Shown: positions 1-7,947, numbered from the stretch's first letter. The stretch: 30,431 bases of DNA from Candidatus Uhrbacteria bacterium (GCA_016208545.1 JACQXU010000008.1:1-30431), one strand, 5' to 3'. Notes: generated by a model not told the origin, from the sequence alone. Program-made: numbers and translations.

Positions 1-95
1 TTGTGACTGGCTTGTTTTTCACTTAGAAAAATCCTCAATGTATCTACAGATACATTTGCGGTTTTTCTGAGTTGCAAAACCGCGCCATTCATCAA
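1..95 (-). repeat. Structured hairpin repeat, copy 1 (possibly cut by the window edge)
   Basis: Read on the minus strand, this segment folds as an extended hairpin: an outer stem (GAATGGC with GCCAGTC), then GTTTT with AAAAC, then a longer arm (CAGAAAAA with TTTTTCT), an internal loop holding GAGGA, and a terminal stem (ATGTATC with GATACAT). The same order of stems and conserved loop words (GTTTTG, TGAGGATTTTTC, GAAAAACAAG) recurs on the plus strand near 27104-27191, where the stem bases differ but pairing is kept. It lies upstream of and antisense to the gene starting at 147. Its function is unknown; it could be a small structured RNA, a mobile palindromic repeat or a terminator-like element. 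Confidence 0.6.
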
Positions 96-135
96 TTTTT
101 CTTGGGTTCTAAGTATGATTTTGGGATGTGATGTC

Positions 136-141
136 TATAAT
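136..141 (+). promoter_or_regulatory. -10 box TATAAT placed for a leaderless transcript
   Basis: A perfect TATAAT ends only 5 nt before the ATG at 147, so transcription would begin at or next to the start codon. No Shine-Dalgarno site is present. A convincing -35 box is not seen. Confidence 0.5.
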
Positions 142-146
142 TTTGT

Positions 147-1340
147 ATGGCTACGAAAAAAACTGTAACTTCAAAACGACTCGAAGTAAAGAAAAAAACT
201 GAAATTCCACGTTCTGAACTCGGGCGCGCGATTCCGATTTTATTGTATCGGCGAATTGCACTTACGTTTGTAATTCTTGTTACCGTCTCGCTCATAGTTG
301 TTTTGTATCTTTCAACAATGCAGGCAGTAATTAGAGTTCAAGCTGTTTCAGAAGAAGTCGAAGCCGACTTTTTTGTGCGAACAACTGAAATTGCAACTTC
401 AGACAGCGAAGTTCAGGGTGAAGTTCAAAGTGGAACTCTCGAAAAAACAAAAATTTTCACTCCAACCGGCACATCACAGACAGAAGTTGAATATCAAGCA
501 GTCGGGGAAGTTACAATCACAAACGAAATGTCATCAGCACAGCCGCTTGTTGCGACAACTCGTTTGCTTTCGCCAGATGGAATGCTTTTTCGTCTGAAAA
601 AAGGCGTAACAGTGCCTGCGAAGGGAAGTGTAAAAGCGGAAGTTTATGCTGATCAAAAAGGCGCAAGCGGAAACATTGCTCCAACAACTTTTACGATTCC
701 AGGTTTATCGCCTGCTAAACAAAAGCTGGTTTACGCAAAATCTGATGTAGCTTTTATTGGCGGAGTACAATATAAATCTGTTTTATCTCAAGAGGAAATA
801 GATCAAGCTGTTGAATCCTTAAAAGCAGAAATTCTTGAAGACGCAAAATCGATTCTGCGATCTGAAACAGAAAAAACGTACGATGGAGAAACATTTTTTG
901 TTGATATCATTAAAAAAGAAATCAATGCCAAAGCCGGAGATGAAGTCGGTGTGTTTAATGTGACGCTAAGCGTTGAAATTTCTGGAGTTTTTTATGATAA
1001 CACAGCGCTCACAAAAATAATTGAAAAGAAATTGTATGAAGGAATTGAACAAGGCAAAGAATTTGTTGATCTTGGAGCGTCAGAGCGAAAAATTATTGTC
1101 GAACAAGTTAATGTAAAACAAGGCATTGTGCGTTTGCACGTCATTCAAGTCGGCCGAGCGATTCCGTCGCGTGTTAATCAAGCATTCCATGTCGGACGAT
1201 TTGTTGGAATGAGTGAGTCGGAAGTTCGCGAATTACTCGTTAAAGAAGGTTTGGCAGAAAACGTCAAGGTTCAATTTTTTCCATTTTGGGTGCGCACGAT
1301 CCCGCAGTTGAAGGATCATGTTTATATTGAAATACAATAG
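147..1340 (+). CDS. Baseplate J-like membrane-anchored protein
   Basis: Protein of 397 aa with a basic N-terminal cytoplasmic stretch (residues 1-33), one membrane segment at about 36-56, and a large outer domain. The central part (about 115-205) carries the pattern VGEVTITNE, then ATTRLLSPDG, FRLKKGVTVPAKG, VKAEVYADQKGASGNI and TTFTIPGL. I associate this pattern with the Patescibacteria proteins annotated as baseplate J/gp47 family; the link is recalled, not searched. The C-terminal part is alternating helix and strand without a motif I know. Being single-pass and chromosomal beside housekeeping genes, it is more likely a cell-envelope protein than part of a phage tail. The start is the ATG just after a TATAAT box, with no Shine-Dalgarno site. 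The family assignment is moderately secure; its role is unknown. Confidence 0.75.
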   Translation: MATKKTVTSKRLEVKKKTEIPRSELGRAIPILLYRRIALTFVILVTVSLIVVLYLSTMQAVIRVQAVSEEVEADFFVRTTEIATSDSEVQGEVQSGTLEKTKIFTPTGTSQTEVEYQAVGEVTITNEMSSAQPLVATTRLLSPDGMLFRLKKGVTVPAKGSVKAEVYADQKGASGNIAPTTFTIPGLSPAKQKLVYAKSDVAFIGGVQYKSVLSQEEIDQAVESLKAEILEDAKSILRSETEKTYDGETFFVDIIKKEINAKAGDEVGVFNVTLSVEISGVFYDNTALTKIIEKKLYEGIEQGKEFVDLGASERKIIVEQVNVKQGIVRLHVIQVGRAIPSRVNQAFHVGRFVGMSESEVRELLVKEGLAENVKVQFFPFWVRTIPQLKDHVYIEIQ

Positions 1341-1346
1341 TTCAAA

Positions 1347-1422
1347 CAGTGTCAACGGTGCCATGTCTCCGGGCCATCGGACTGTCGCCGCTGTTCCCTA
1401 CGACATGGCACTGTTGCCACTG
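1347..1422. repeat. Inverted repeat, 21-bp arms around a GC-rich loop
   Basis: Arms at 1347-1367 and 1402-1422 pair at 20 of 21 positions (one of them G-T), including ten uninterrupted pairs GTGCCATGTC/GACATGGCAC. The 34-nt loop is GC-rich compared with the flanking DNA. It sits 6 bp after the upstream stop codon, so its RNA would form a strong hairpin just before the next terminator-like stem. Confidence 0.7.
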
Positions 1423-1424
1423 TG

Positions 1425-1449
1425 GGCTCGAAGCTCAGAGCCATTTTTT
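1425..1449 (+). terminator. Probable intrinsic terminator
   Basis: Stem GGCTC/GAGCC (1425-1429 and 1438-1442) is followed by A and six T. It lies right after the 1347-1422 inverted repeat and would end transcription of the baseplate-J-like gene. The last T residues overlap the -35 box of the next gene. Confidence 0.6.
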
Positions 1450-1475
1450 GACTTATTTTCGTTTTGAGATAGATT
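1448..1475 (+). promoter_or_regulatory. Promoter for the 165-aa orphan gene
   Basis: TTGACT (1448-1453), a 16-bp spacer and TAGATT (1470-1475) would start RNA near 1482. This gives a leader of about 25 nt that contains AAGGAG at 1495-1500, ending 6 nt before the ATG at 1507. Confidence 0.45.
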
Positions 1476-1506
1476 GTTTTGTCATGGTCAACACAAGGAG
1501 CAAACC

Positions 1507-2004
1507 ATGGAATGGCGCGAGGAAAACGGGGTTATTTACTTTTCTTTTACTTCCGACGGAACGACCGGCGAGGAGTGGCTCGAACGTTTTGGAACTTTCC
1601 GTGTATCAAACTCTGCTGTGATAGTTCTTCGCTCGAAAGACTTCATTCCAACAAGTGACGTCACAATCAATATCGCTGTAATGATGGGAGAACTTTTCAC
1701 GACTGACGACCGTATTACGAAAAAGATTCGTGAAGAGGCGGCAAGAATGACTTTTTCGACTCCCAACGCCGAAGTTGCGTGTCTTATGGTTAAGAACATG
1801 GTTAGTGGAGATTTGATTCGTATGGGTTTGGGGCGTATCATTATTACGCACAATCCCATCTATATTTCACCGAGTAAGCCAAGACTTCTCATGATCGCTG
1901 ACTCTTGTAATGGTCTTTGGCTTGATGCGTATTTGGGAGATCCTGAAAGCAGGTACCAAATGTCCACAGGTTTCGCATTCACTGTCTCCTCCACCGCGAC
2001 ATGA
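1507..2004 (+). CDS. Conserved hypothetical protein, 'PNAEVAC' family
   Basis: Protein of 165 aa, soluble, of unknown function. The ATG at 1507 is chosen over upstream in-frame starts because AAGGAG lies 6 nt before it. Recognisable stretches are TGEEWLERF near the start, SKDFIPTSDVTINIAVMMG, LFTTDDRITKKIREEAARM and PNAEVACLMVKNM, then MGLGRIIITHNPI. I recall many small Patescibacteria proteins with the pattern 'SPDFxPT...AVLKGxLF...RxTxxIRxEA...PNAEVACLI...MGL..IV.MHEPI', often several per genome, without known function; this is memory, not a search. The gene is a self-contained unit with promoter, SD and terminator, while neighbouring housekeeping genes lack SD sites. That style suggests a mobile or independently transferred cassette. 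Confidence 0.75.
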   Translation: MEWREENGVIYFSFTSDGTTGEEWLERFGTFRVSNSAVIVLRSKDFIPTSDVTINIAVMMGELFTTDDRITKKIREEAARMTFSTPNAEVACLMVKNMVSGDLIRMGLGRIIITHNPIYISPSKPRLLMIADSCNGLWLDAYLGDPESRYQMSTGFAFTVSSTAT

Positions 2005-2021
2005 TCCTCGTGTTTCTCTGG

Positions 2022-2049
2022 CTCTGTGCAACTTCGCACAGAGTTTTTT
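2022..2049 (+). terminator. Intrinsic terminator of the 165-aa gene
   Basis: An eight-pair stem CTCTGTGC/GCACAGAG (2022-2029, 2036-2043) with a 6-nt loop AACTTC is followed directly by six T. It is 18 bp after the stop codon. Confidence 0.85.
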
Positions 2050-2090
2050 GTTTTGATTGTTTTGATTTGCCAATTAGTTTCCTGGACGGT

Positions 2091-2160
2091 ATTATTTCCT
2101 ATAACCTTATAACCCTTCCACCTTACAACCCTCTAACCCTATATCCTTACAACCCTACTT
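2091..2160 (+). repeat. Degenerate pyrimidine-rich tandem repeat before thrS
   Basis: The spacer is built from variants of the unit CTTACAACCCT and runs to the thrS start codon. No Shine-Dalgarno site is present. Confidence 0.6.
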
Positions 2161-3939
2161 ATGACCGATCTTCACGCAATGCGACATACTGCCGCGCATG
2201 TTCTTGCCACGGCTGTTGAACGACTTTATCCAGGAGCAAAATTTGGTGTTGGGCCTGTTGTTGAAAACGGATTTTATTACGACATCCTGTTTCCAGAACC
2301 GATTTCTGACGAAGCTCTAAGTGTGATTGAAAAAGAAATGAAAAAAATCATTTCTGAAAAACACGAGATGGTTCGAGAAGAAATTTCGCTTGACTCAGCT
2401 GTTGAGTTTTTCAAAAATCGCGGACAAGATTTTAAAGTTGAACTTTTGAAAGATTTGAAAGAAAAAGGGACGACAAAAATTCAAACAGATGAAGCGCAAG
2501 ATATTGACGCGGATCGTCCAGATATCGCGATTTTATATCATACTGGAACGTTTACTGATCTTTGTCGTGGTCCGCACATCGAAAACGTTAAAGACGTTGG
2601 TGCGTTCAAACTCTGGAAAATCGCAGGCGCTTATTGGCGCGGCAATGAAAAAAATCCTCAAATGCAGAGAGTGTACGGTCTTGCTTTTGAAACCCAAAAA
2701 GAACTCGACGAATATCTAAACATGCTTGAAGAAGCAAAAAAGCGCGATCATCGAAAATTAGGAACAGAATTGGAACTATTTACAATTATTGATGAAGTCG
2801 GGCCAGGTCTTCCACTTTTTTATCCAAAAGGAGCAATTTTGCGCCGTTTAGTTGAAAATTTTATTATTGAACAGCAAGAAAAAAGAGGATATGTTCCGAT
2901 TTGGATTCCTCATATTACAAAAGGACGTTTGTACGAAATTTCAGGACATTTGCAAAAGTACGACGCAATGTATCCGCCAATGGATTTACCTGACGAAGCG
3001 CAATATTATCTCAAACCAATGAATTGTCCGCACTTCATGATGCTTTATAAATCAACAACGCATTCGTATCGCGATATGCCTCTGCGATGGACTTGTACAA
3101 CAACAAATTATCGTTATGAAAAAAGCGGGGAACTGACAGGATTAACTCGCGTGCGTTCACTAACTCAAGACGATTGTCACGTTTTTGCAAGACCTGATCA
3201 GATTGAACAAGAAATAAATTTGATGTTAGACATGGTTGATGAAACTTATCGCGCTTTTGGTTTCAAAGATTTTTGGGTTCGCGTTTCAACAAGCGATCCA
3301 AACAATCGAGAAAAATATATTGGCGATCCAAAAATTTGGGAAGAGTCCGAGGCGGCTCTTTCGCGTTTGGTTGAAGGACGTGGTTGGAAAAAGGAAATCG
3401 GCGTTGGAGAAGCGGCTTTTTACGGCCCTAAGCTTGATTTTATGGTTAAAGATGTAATTGGACGTCCTTGGCAACTGTCCACAATTCAACTTGACATGAA
3501 TTTACCTGAACGGTTTGAGCTTGAATACGCTGATTCTGACGGAAAAGTGAAACGTCCGGTTGTGATTCATCGCGCGATTCTTGGTTCAACAGAACGGTTT
3601 CTTGGAATTTTAATTGAACATTACGGCGGTGCATTTCCGATGTGGCTTGCGCCAGTACAAATTCGTTTAGCGACAGTTAGCGAAGATTTTGTTTCGTTTG
3701 CGCAAAAGTTGAAAGATGAACTCACTGATGCTGGTTTGCGAGTTGAGTTGGATTCTTCTGATTTGAAAGTCGGAAAGAAAATTCGCAATTCGGCAATGAT
3801 GAAAATTCCATGGACGATTGTGATTGGTGAAAAGGAGACTCAAGCCGAGCCGTTTGTAGTGAATGTTTTTGGTCAAGAAGAAAATTTGACAATCGATCAG
3901 GCAAAATTGATTCAAGCCGCACAAGACTTGAGCAAATAA
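2161..3939 (+). CDS. thrS: Threonyl-tRNA synthetase lacking the TGS domain
   Basis: Class II synthetase of 592 aa that charges tRNA-Thr with threonine. The editing domain is at the N-terminus: HxxxH at H9/H13 and CRGPH with C135 and H139 are the four expected editing residues. The catalytic core has the zinc ligands in PMNCPH (about residue 286), DDCHVF (about 340) and HRAILGS (about 470), and the motif-2 loop RYEKSGELTGLTRVR (about 318-332). The anticodon-binding domain forms the last 100 or so residues. Typical bacterial ThrRS is about 640 aa and begins with a 60-residue TGS domain; here the protein starts directly at the editing domain. I see no upstream in-frame TGS sequence. The spacer before it is a degenerate repeat without a Shine-Dalgarno site. 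The function is secure. Confidence 0.96.
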   Translation: MTDLHAMRHTAAHVLATAVERLYPGAKFGVGPVVENGFYYDILFPEPISDEALSVIEKEMKKIISEKHEMVREEISLDSAVEFFKNRGQDFKVELLKDLKEKGTTKIQTDEAQDIDADRPDIAILYHTGTFTDLCRGPHIENVKDVGAFKLWKIAGAYWRGNEKNPQMQRVYGLAFETQKELDEYLNMLEEAKKRDHRKLGTELELFTIIDEVGPGLPLFYPKGAILRRLVENFIIEQQEKRGYVPIWIPHITKGRLYEISGHLQKYDAMYPPMDLPDEAQYYLKPMNCPHFMMLYKSTTHSYRDMPLRWTCTTTNYRYEKSGELTGLTRVRSLTQDDCHVFARPDQIEQEINLMLDMVDETYRAFGFKDFWVRVSTSDPNNREKYIGDPKIWEESEAALSRLVEGRGWKKEIGVGEAAFYGPKLDFMVKDVIGRPWQLSTIQLDMNLPERFELEYADSDGKVKRPVVIHRAILGSTERFLGILIEHYGGAFPMWLAPVQIRLATVSEDFVSFAQKLKDELTDAGLRVELDSSDLKVGKKIRNSAMMKIPWTIVIGEKETQAEPFVVNVFGQEENLTIDQAKLIQAAQDLSK

Positions 3940-3947
3940 AAATAATC

Positions 3948-3994
3948 AAATCGTTCGAACTCTTCTGTTTTTTGTCATACGTCAGAAGTCAGAT
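3948..3994. repeat. Half-copy of the TTCTGTTC inverted-repeat element plus GTCAGA repeats
   Basis: Positions 3948-3969 match the left arm of the complete element at 8859-9015 except for one base. No right arm follows. Instead comes a degenerate run of GTCAGA(A/T) units, also found near 28301-28330. It fills the spacer between the convergent thrS and the gene that ends at 3996. Confidence 0.6.
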
Positions 3995-3995
3995 G

Positions 3996-5777
3996 TCAGA
4001 TAGATTCGATATATTTGTGATGTGCTTTTGCGAGTTTGTTGAACAATTTTACGCGATCTGTTTTTGTTCCGAATAATTTTCCAAATGCTCCGCGCGAATC
4101 TTTCACATCAAGCATCTCTTCAAAACTCGCTGGCAAACCTTCGTCTTTTAGATCGAGTTTTCTAGCAATGAGCGCGGTTCTAAGTTCATCGAATGAATGT
4201 TCCCATGTAAACAGATCTTCCGAATTTTTCACTATTCCTGCTTTGATAAGATCTTGAACATCAACTTCTATTTTTTGCTCTTCAGGTTCTTCAGGTAATA
4301 TATCTTCTTCAGCAACTACTTCAATCGGTTCTTTAGGTTTTGTTTCACTTTGTAGTTCTGTTGTTATGTAATTCATCCATTCGTCTAGAATATATTTTGT
4401 TGATTCTGAAATTTTTGATTTAGTTTCCTTTTCAAACATCCCTTTGATTACTTCCAAAACTCTGTCTGGATTTTGAGCGTATAGATCGCGCAACTGTTCA
4501 AACAATGCAGTTTTAGCGGTCGCAGGTTTTTCATTTGGATCAAAATTAAGCACAACTCCAGATTTTTCAAGATCTGCGATTCCTTTCGTTATTCCTTCTG
4601 CCATTTTTTGTGCACTTTCTAAAATCGTGCGCTTTTTTTCGCGATCAGCCATCAATTTCGCGTGTTCTGTTTCCGCTTCTTTTGTTGCGGGTTTTTTATC
4701 AAGTTCTCGCAGACCATCTTCAATTTGCTTGATTAGATTAGAATTTTTTTCAGCCAAATCTGTCCACAGGAGACGATTTTTTTCCGCTTTTGCTTTTCGA
4801 GATTTTACAGATTTTTCGTGTCCGAGCTTTGTTTCAGCGATTGCCGAATCAACTTCTGCTTGTACTTTCACGATTGCATCGGCTTTTTCCAAAATTGGCA
4901 TGACTACTCTGTGGCGATCGTATTCATTTCTAGAAACTGTCCAGCTAACCCCATCTTTATTTCTGTCAGCTTCTCTCATTGCCGCTTCAAGTTCTTTGAT
5001 ACGTTTTGAAACTGCATCAGCGCCTTTGTCATAAAGTGAATCAGGTATAATTTCAACAGCGCCGTCAGTTTCATCAGCGATTTTTGCTTTTTCGGCCGGT
5101 TCAGCATCTGGATGAAGTTCAACACGCGCCGTATACACTGCTCGTTCAGCGGCATAAATTTCAACCAAAGCCGCCTTGTATTCTTTGTCGGTTTTTGCAC
5201 TATCAACTTTTTGTCGAGCTTGAGCTAATTGTGCAATTAGTGTTTCAAGATTCGATTTTGGACGTTCTGTTTCACCGCTTGCGATCGCTTGCGCAACTTC
5301 TTGAACAGTTCCTGTGAGAGCTTTTTCAGGATCTTTTTCTCCCATTGCCAGAGCAACTATTTTTGGAGTTTCTTTTGCAAGCATCGCTCTTGCTTCCTGC
5401 GCGGCCGCACCTTTCAAACCCGCCGCTTTTATAGCTGATTCTGTAGCTGATTTTGCTGCACCAAAATACAATTCCAATTGTTTTTCGGCTCGACCGCTTT
5501 GTTTAAATTCTTTTGAGTTAACAGATCGAAGCAAATGTCCTCCTTCACCTTCACGAGCCAAAACAAGAGTGTATCCGTTATCATTTTCAAAACTTCCAAC
5601 AAATGTTTCGTTGTCAGTTCCTCCATCAGAGCGGGTTTTTTCAATCTGTGCGCCTGGTTCAAGCGCAATTTCCATTTCCGCAGGTCCCGTTTCACCTTGA
5701 ACCTCTGGGCCATTTTGAACCTCTGGGTCTTTTTTTAAGACTTCTTTCGTGACTGCGGATTCTCTTCTTTTTGACAT
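3996..5777 (-). CDS. Large charged coiled-coil protein, unknown function
   Basis: Protein of 593 aa rich in Glu, Lys and Ala, with no signal peptide or membrane segment. Residues 1-50 are acidic and probably disordered. A short folded stretch (about 58-95, FVGSFENDNGYTLVLAREGEGG) follows. Most of the remainder is predicted helix with heptad-like spacing, including long Lys/Glu runs in the middle. The C-terminal part, with KNSEDLFTWEHSFDELRTALI, looks globular and helical. I recognise no enzyme motif. Length and composition resemble structural or scaffold proteins common in Patescibacteria. The start ATG at 5777 faces the divergent orphan gene at 5872. It is transcribed toward thrS with only a 56-bp spacer between the stop codons. 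Coding is well supported by a long uninterrupted frame with host-like codon use. Confidence 0.8.
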   Translation of the reverse strand: MSKRRESAVTKEVLKKDPEVQNGPEVQGETGPAEMEIALEPGAQIEKTRSDGGTDNETFVGSFENDNGYTLVLAREGEGGHLLRSVNSKEFKQSGRAEKQLELYFGAAKSATESAIKAAGLKGAAAQEARAMLAKETPKIVALAMGEKDPEKALTGTVQEVAQAIASGETERPKSNLETLIAQLAQARQKVDSAKTDKEYKAALVEIYAAERAVYTARVELHPDAEPAEKAKIADETDGAVEIIPDSLYDKGADAVSKRIKELEAAMREADRNKDGVSWTVSRNEYDRHRVVMPILEKADAIVKVQAEVDSAIAETKLGHEKSVKSRKAKAEKNRLLWTDLAEKNSNLIKQIEDGLRELDKKPATKEAETEHAKLMADREKKRTILESAQKMAEGITKGIADLEKSGVVLNFDPNEKPATAKTALFEQLRDLYAQNPDRVLEVIKGMFEKETKSKISESTKYILDEWMNYITTELQSETKPKEPIEVVAEEDILPEEPEEQKIEVDVQDLIKAGIVKNSEDLFTWEHSFDELRTALIARKLDLKDEGLPASFEEMLDVKDSRGAFGKLFGTKTDRVKLFNKLAKAHHKYIESI

Positions 5778-5795
5778 AAGATTAAGTTTAATTGT

Positions 5796-5823
5796 TTGAC
5801 AAAATATACAAATATGATAGTGT
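5796..5823 (+). promoter_or_regulatory. Possible promoter and leader hairpin of the 181-aa orphan gene
   Basis: TTGACA (5796-5801) has a weak TAGTGT 16 bp downstream. The leader then has the hairpin TCCACT/AGTGGA (5831-5836, 5842-5847) and GGAGG at 5854-5858. The -35 is strong and the -10 is poor, so this is tentative. Confidence 0.35.
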
Positions 5824-5871
5824 GTTTTTCTCCACTACGCAAGTGGAAGATTTGGAGGTAGGAACTTTGGT

Positions 5872-6417
5872 ATGGATCGTTCAGCTGAAGTCGTAGATCT
5901 GTGTCTCCGTGACAACCGGATAGTTCGAGTGATCGAAGAAAACGTGAAAAGTTCTGCGCTTGCAGGATACCTGCATTCGGCAATACTCGCTAGTCTCGGA
6001 ACTCTGATGGTCGCAAGGCTCATAATCGGAGCTTTGACTCCGTTTCTCAAAGAGATGAAGTTTCTTGTTTCGCAAAGAGATGTTTTGCGTCTTGGCGTGC
6101 ATGATGAAGATTCTGACGTCATAGCGCATTTAAGCGAGGCTCTCGGTGCGGCTTATCCACACTACATCCATATTACAGAGGGCCTGACGTTGAGTCTTCA
6201 GCATGATTTGTCTGAAGCTCCGCCAGTAATAGATGAAGCAGTGGAACATTCTCTTCCGATTCGTGCTGGAGTCAGCCAGGATGAGATAGATATAGAAATA
6301 TATGTTCGCATCTTTCTTTGCGCGCTTGCAATGTGCAAAGGCGTGACGATCAACCCTCGTCTTCAGCCAACACAACAGGCTGTCGGCGTCGTTGCTACTC
6401 GAGGTTTGGTGGGCTAG
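5872..6417 (+). CDS. Orphan hypothetical protein (181 aa)
   Basis: Soluble protein of 181 aa that I do not recognise. The N-terminal half is helical, with a hydrophobic run at about 29-56 (LAGYLHSAILASLGTLMVARLIIGAL) that is too interrupted by charge to be a clear membrane segment. The second half has acidic stretches (HDEDSDVIAHLSE, SQDEIDIEIYVR) and ends in VGVVATRGLVG. The gene has a leader hairpin, a Shine-Dalgarno region (GGAGG, then AGGA 8-9 nt before the ATG) and its own terminator, and its codon choice (CTC, GTC, CGT, CGG, CTG) differs from its neighbours. It shares this cassette style with the genes at 1507 and 16535. A transferred gene is plausible; no function can be assigned. Confidence 0.65.
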   Translation: MDRSAEVVDLCLRDNRIVRVIEENVKSSALAGYLHSAILASLGTLMVARLIIGALTPFLKEMKFLVSQRDVLRLGVHDEDSDVIAHLSEALGAAYPHYIHITEGLTLSLQHDLSEAPPVIDEAVEHSLPIRAGVSQDEIDIEIYVRIFLCALAMCKGVTINPRLQPTQQAVGVVATRGLVG

Positions 6418-6435
6418 CCTATCAGCCTCTTTTTT
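6401..6435 (+). terminator. Possible terminator overlapping the end of the 181-aa gene
   Basis: GAGG (6401-6404) pairs with CCTC (6426-6429), with additional weaker pairs inside, and is followed by a run of T residues to 6435. The stem begins inside the last codons. Confidence 0.45.
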
Positions 6436-6490
6436 AATAAACAAAAATAGTTTAACAGTATATGATGACAGGTAACCAGCATAGAAAAAA

Positions 6491-6526
6491 GTTTCAAATA
6501 CTATCCGGCCGGATTGTATTTGAAAC
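6491..6526. repeat. 36-bp palindrome upstream of miaB
   Basis: A near-perfect palindrome: outer 11-bp arms GTTTCAAATAC/GTATTTGAAAC, one mismatch, then the core ATCCGGCCGGAT. It ends 8 bp before the TATAAT box at 6535 and would overlap the -35 region. It could be an operator for a dimeric regulator or a bidirectional terminator; without a T-tract directly after it, the operator reading is somewhat favoured. Confidence 0.7.
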
Positions 6527-6534
6527 AGCGAGTC

Positions 6535-6540
6535 TATAAT
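6535..6540 (+). promoter_or_regulatory. -10 box of the miaB-miaA transcript
   Basis: TATAAT is followed by a leader of about 63 nt consisting of T-rich degenerate repeats (TTATTTATTTATT and TTGTTTATT variants) up to the miaB ATG. The leader has no Shine-Dalgarno site. Confidence 0.5.
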
Positions 6541-6609
6541 TATTGTTTATTGTTATTTGTTTGTTAGTTATTTATTTATTTATTTATTGCGTATTGTTTA
6601 TTTTTACAT

Positions 6610-7947
6610 ATGCCTCCCAAATATCACCTTATAACCTACGGTTGTCAGATGAATAAAAATGATTCGGAGCGAATTTCTGGTTTGCTTCGTGGTTTGGGCT
6701 TTGAATCAACTTCAGAAAAAAACCAAGCCGATTTTATTTTGATCAACACTTGTTCGGTTAGGCAGAGCGCGGAAAATCGTGTGTACGGCCACATGAGTGA
6801 TTTTGCAAAAATGAAAAAGAAGCGTCCTGGACTCATTGTTGGAATTACAGGCTGTATGCCAGGCCGTGATCGAAATTTAGAATTCAAAAAGAAAATGCCG
6901 ATTGTTGACTTATATTTTCCAACGTCACAAATAGGACAGTTGCCAAGATGGATCGCGGAGCTTCGGCCCGAGTTAGTAAACAGTTTTGATATAGTTGAGG
7001 ATTATACAAAAATAATGCCGTATCGAGAAACAACACGACAGGCATATGTAAGTATTCAAACTGGTTGCAATAAATTTTGTTCGTATTGTGTTGTTCCGTT
7101 TGCGCGAGGTTTGGAAAAAAATCGTTCAGTTTCAGATATTTTGTCAGAGATCCACAGTCTTGTTGCGCAAGGTTGTGTTGAAGTTACGCTTCTTGGACAA
7201 ACAGTGAACAGTTATCGCGCACCGGATCCTGAAAATTTTACAAAGAGCAACCCATATCAAGATTCATTTGCGGCTTTGCTTTGGGAAGTGGGTCAGATTT
7301 CTGAAATTAAACGTCTGCATTTTACAGCTCCTCATCCGATTCATATGACAGACGAGGTGATTGATGCGATGGCGCTTCCTACGCATGTCAATTTTTTGCA
7401 TTTACCGGTGCAGTCTGGAGACGATGAAATTTTGCGAAAAATGAATCGGCGCTACACTTCTTCACAGTTTTTGGATGTGATCGAACGCTTGCGATCGCGT
7501 TTGCCAAACATTGTTATTGGCACAGACATAATGGTCGGTTTTTCAGGTGAAAGCGAAGAGGCGTTTGAAAAAACAGTTGAGCTTTATAAAAACGTTCGCT
7601 TTGACATTGCATACATCGCGCAATATTCTGTTCGTTCTGGTACTGCGGCCAGTCGAGCGTTCAAAGATGATGTTTTGCCAGAAGAGAAAAAACGAAGATG
7701 GGAAGTTTTGCAAGCGCTTATGGAAAAAATTGTGTTTGAAAAAAATGAGAAGTTTGTTGGTCAAACTGTTTCTGTTTTGGTTGATAGATACGAGTCAGGA
7801 TTTTGTTACGGAAATTCAAGAGAAATGAAACTTGTGAGATTTTTGGGAAATACAGAATGTGCTGGACAAATTGTTGATGTTAGAATTGATCGCGCAGACA
7901 TATGGTTGCTTGAGGGTTCATTACTTCATGACTCCACAACTTCATGA
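6610..7947 (+). CDS. miaB: tRNA-2-methylthio-N6-dimethylallyladenosine synthase MiaB
   Basis: Radical-SAM methylthiotransferase of 445 aa that adds a 2-methylthio group to i6A37 in tRNAs reading UNN codons. The N-terminal UPF0004 domain has the three cluster cysteines C12 (YGCQMN), C48 (NTCSVR) and C82 (TGCMPG). The radical-SAM motif is C153, C157 and C160 in TGCNKFCSYC. A C-terminal TRAM-like region covers the last 65 or so residues. It overlaps miaA by four bases (ATGA), so the two enzymes that act in succession on A37 are coupled. The last codons (HDSTTS) come from a 16-bp tandem duplication that also supplies the miaA start. The function is secure. Confidence 0.95.
   Translation: MPPKYHLITYGCQMNKNDSERISGLLRGLGFESTSEKNQADFILINTCSVRQSAENRVYGHMSDFAKMKKKRPGLIVGITGCMPGRDRNLEFKKKMPIVDLYFPTSQIGQLPRWIAELRPELVNSFDIVEDYTKIMPYRETTRQAYVSIQTGCNKFCSYCVVPFARGLEKNRSVSDILSEIHSLVAQGCVEVTLLGQTVNSYRAPDPENFTKSNPYQDSFAALLWEVGQISEIKRLHFTAPHPIHMTDEVIDAMALPTHVNFLHLPVQSGDDEILRKMNRRYTSSQFLDVIERLRSRLPNIVIGTDIMVGFSGESEEAFEKTVELYKNVRFDIAYIAQYSVRSGTAASRAFKDDVLPEEKKRRWEVLQALMEKIVFEKNEKFVGQTVSVLVDRYESGFCYGNSREMKLVRFLGNTECAGQIVDVRIDRADIWLLEGSLLHDSTTS

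Noticed and set aside
147..1340. Phage tail or prophage locus
   Set aside because: The baseplate-J-like protein is single-pass membrane anchored and stands alone among housekeeping genes; no other phage gene is present.
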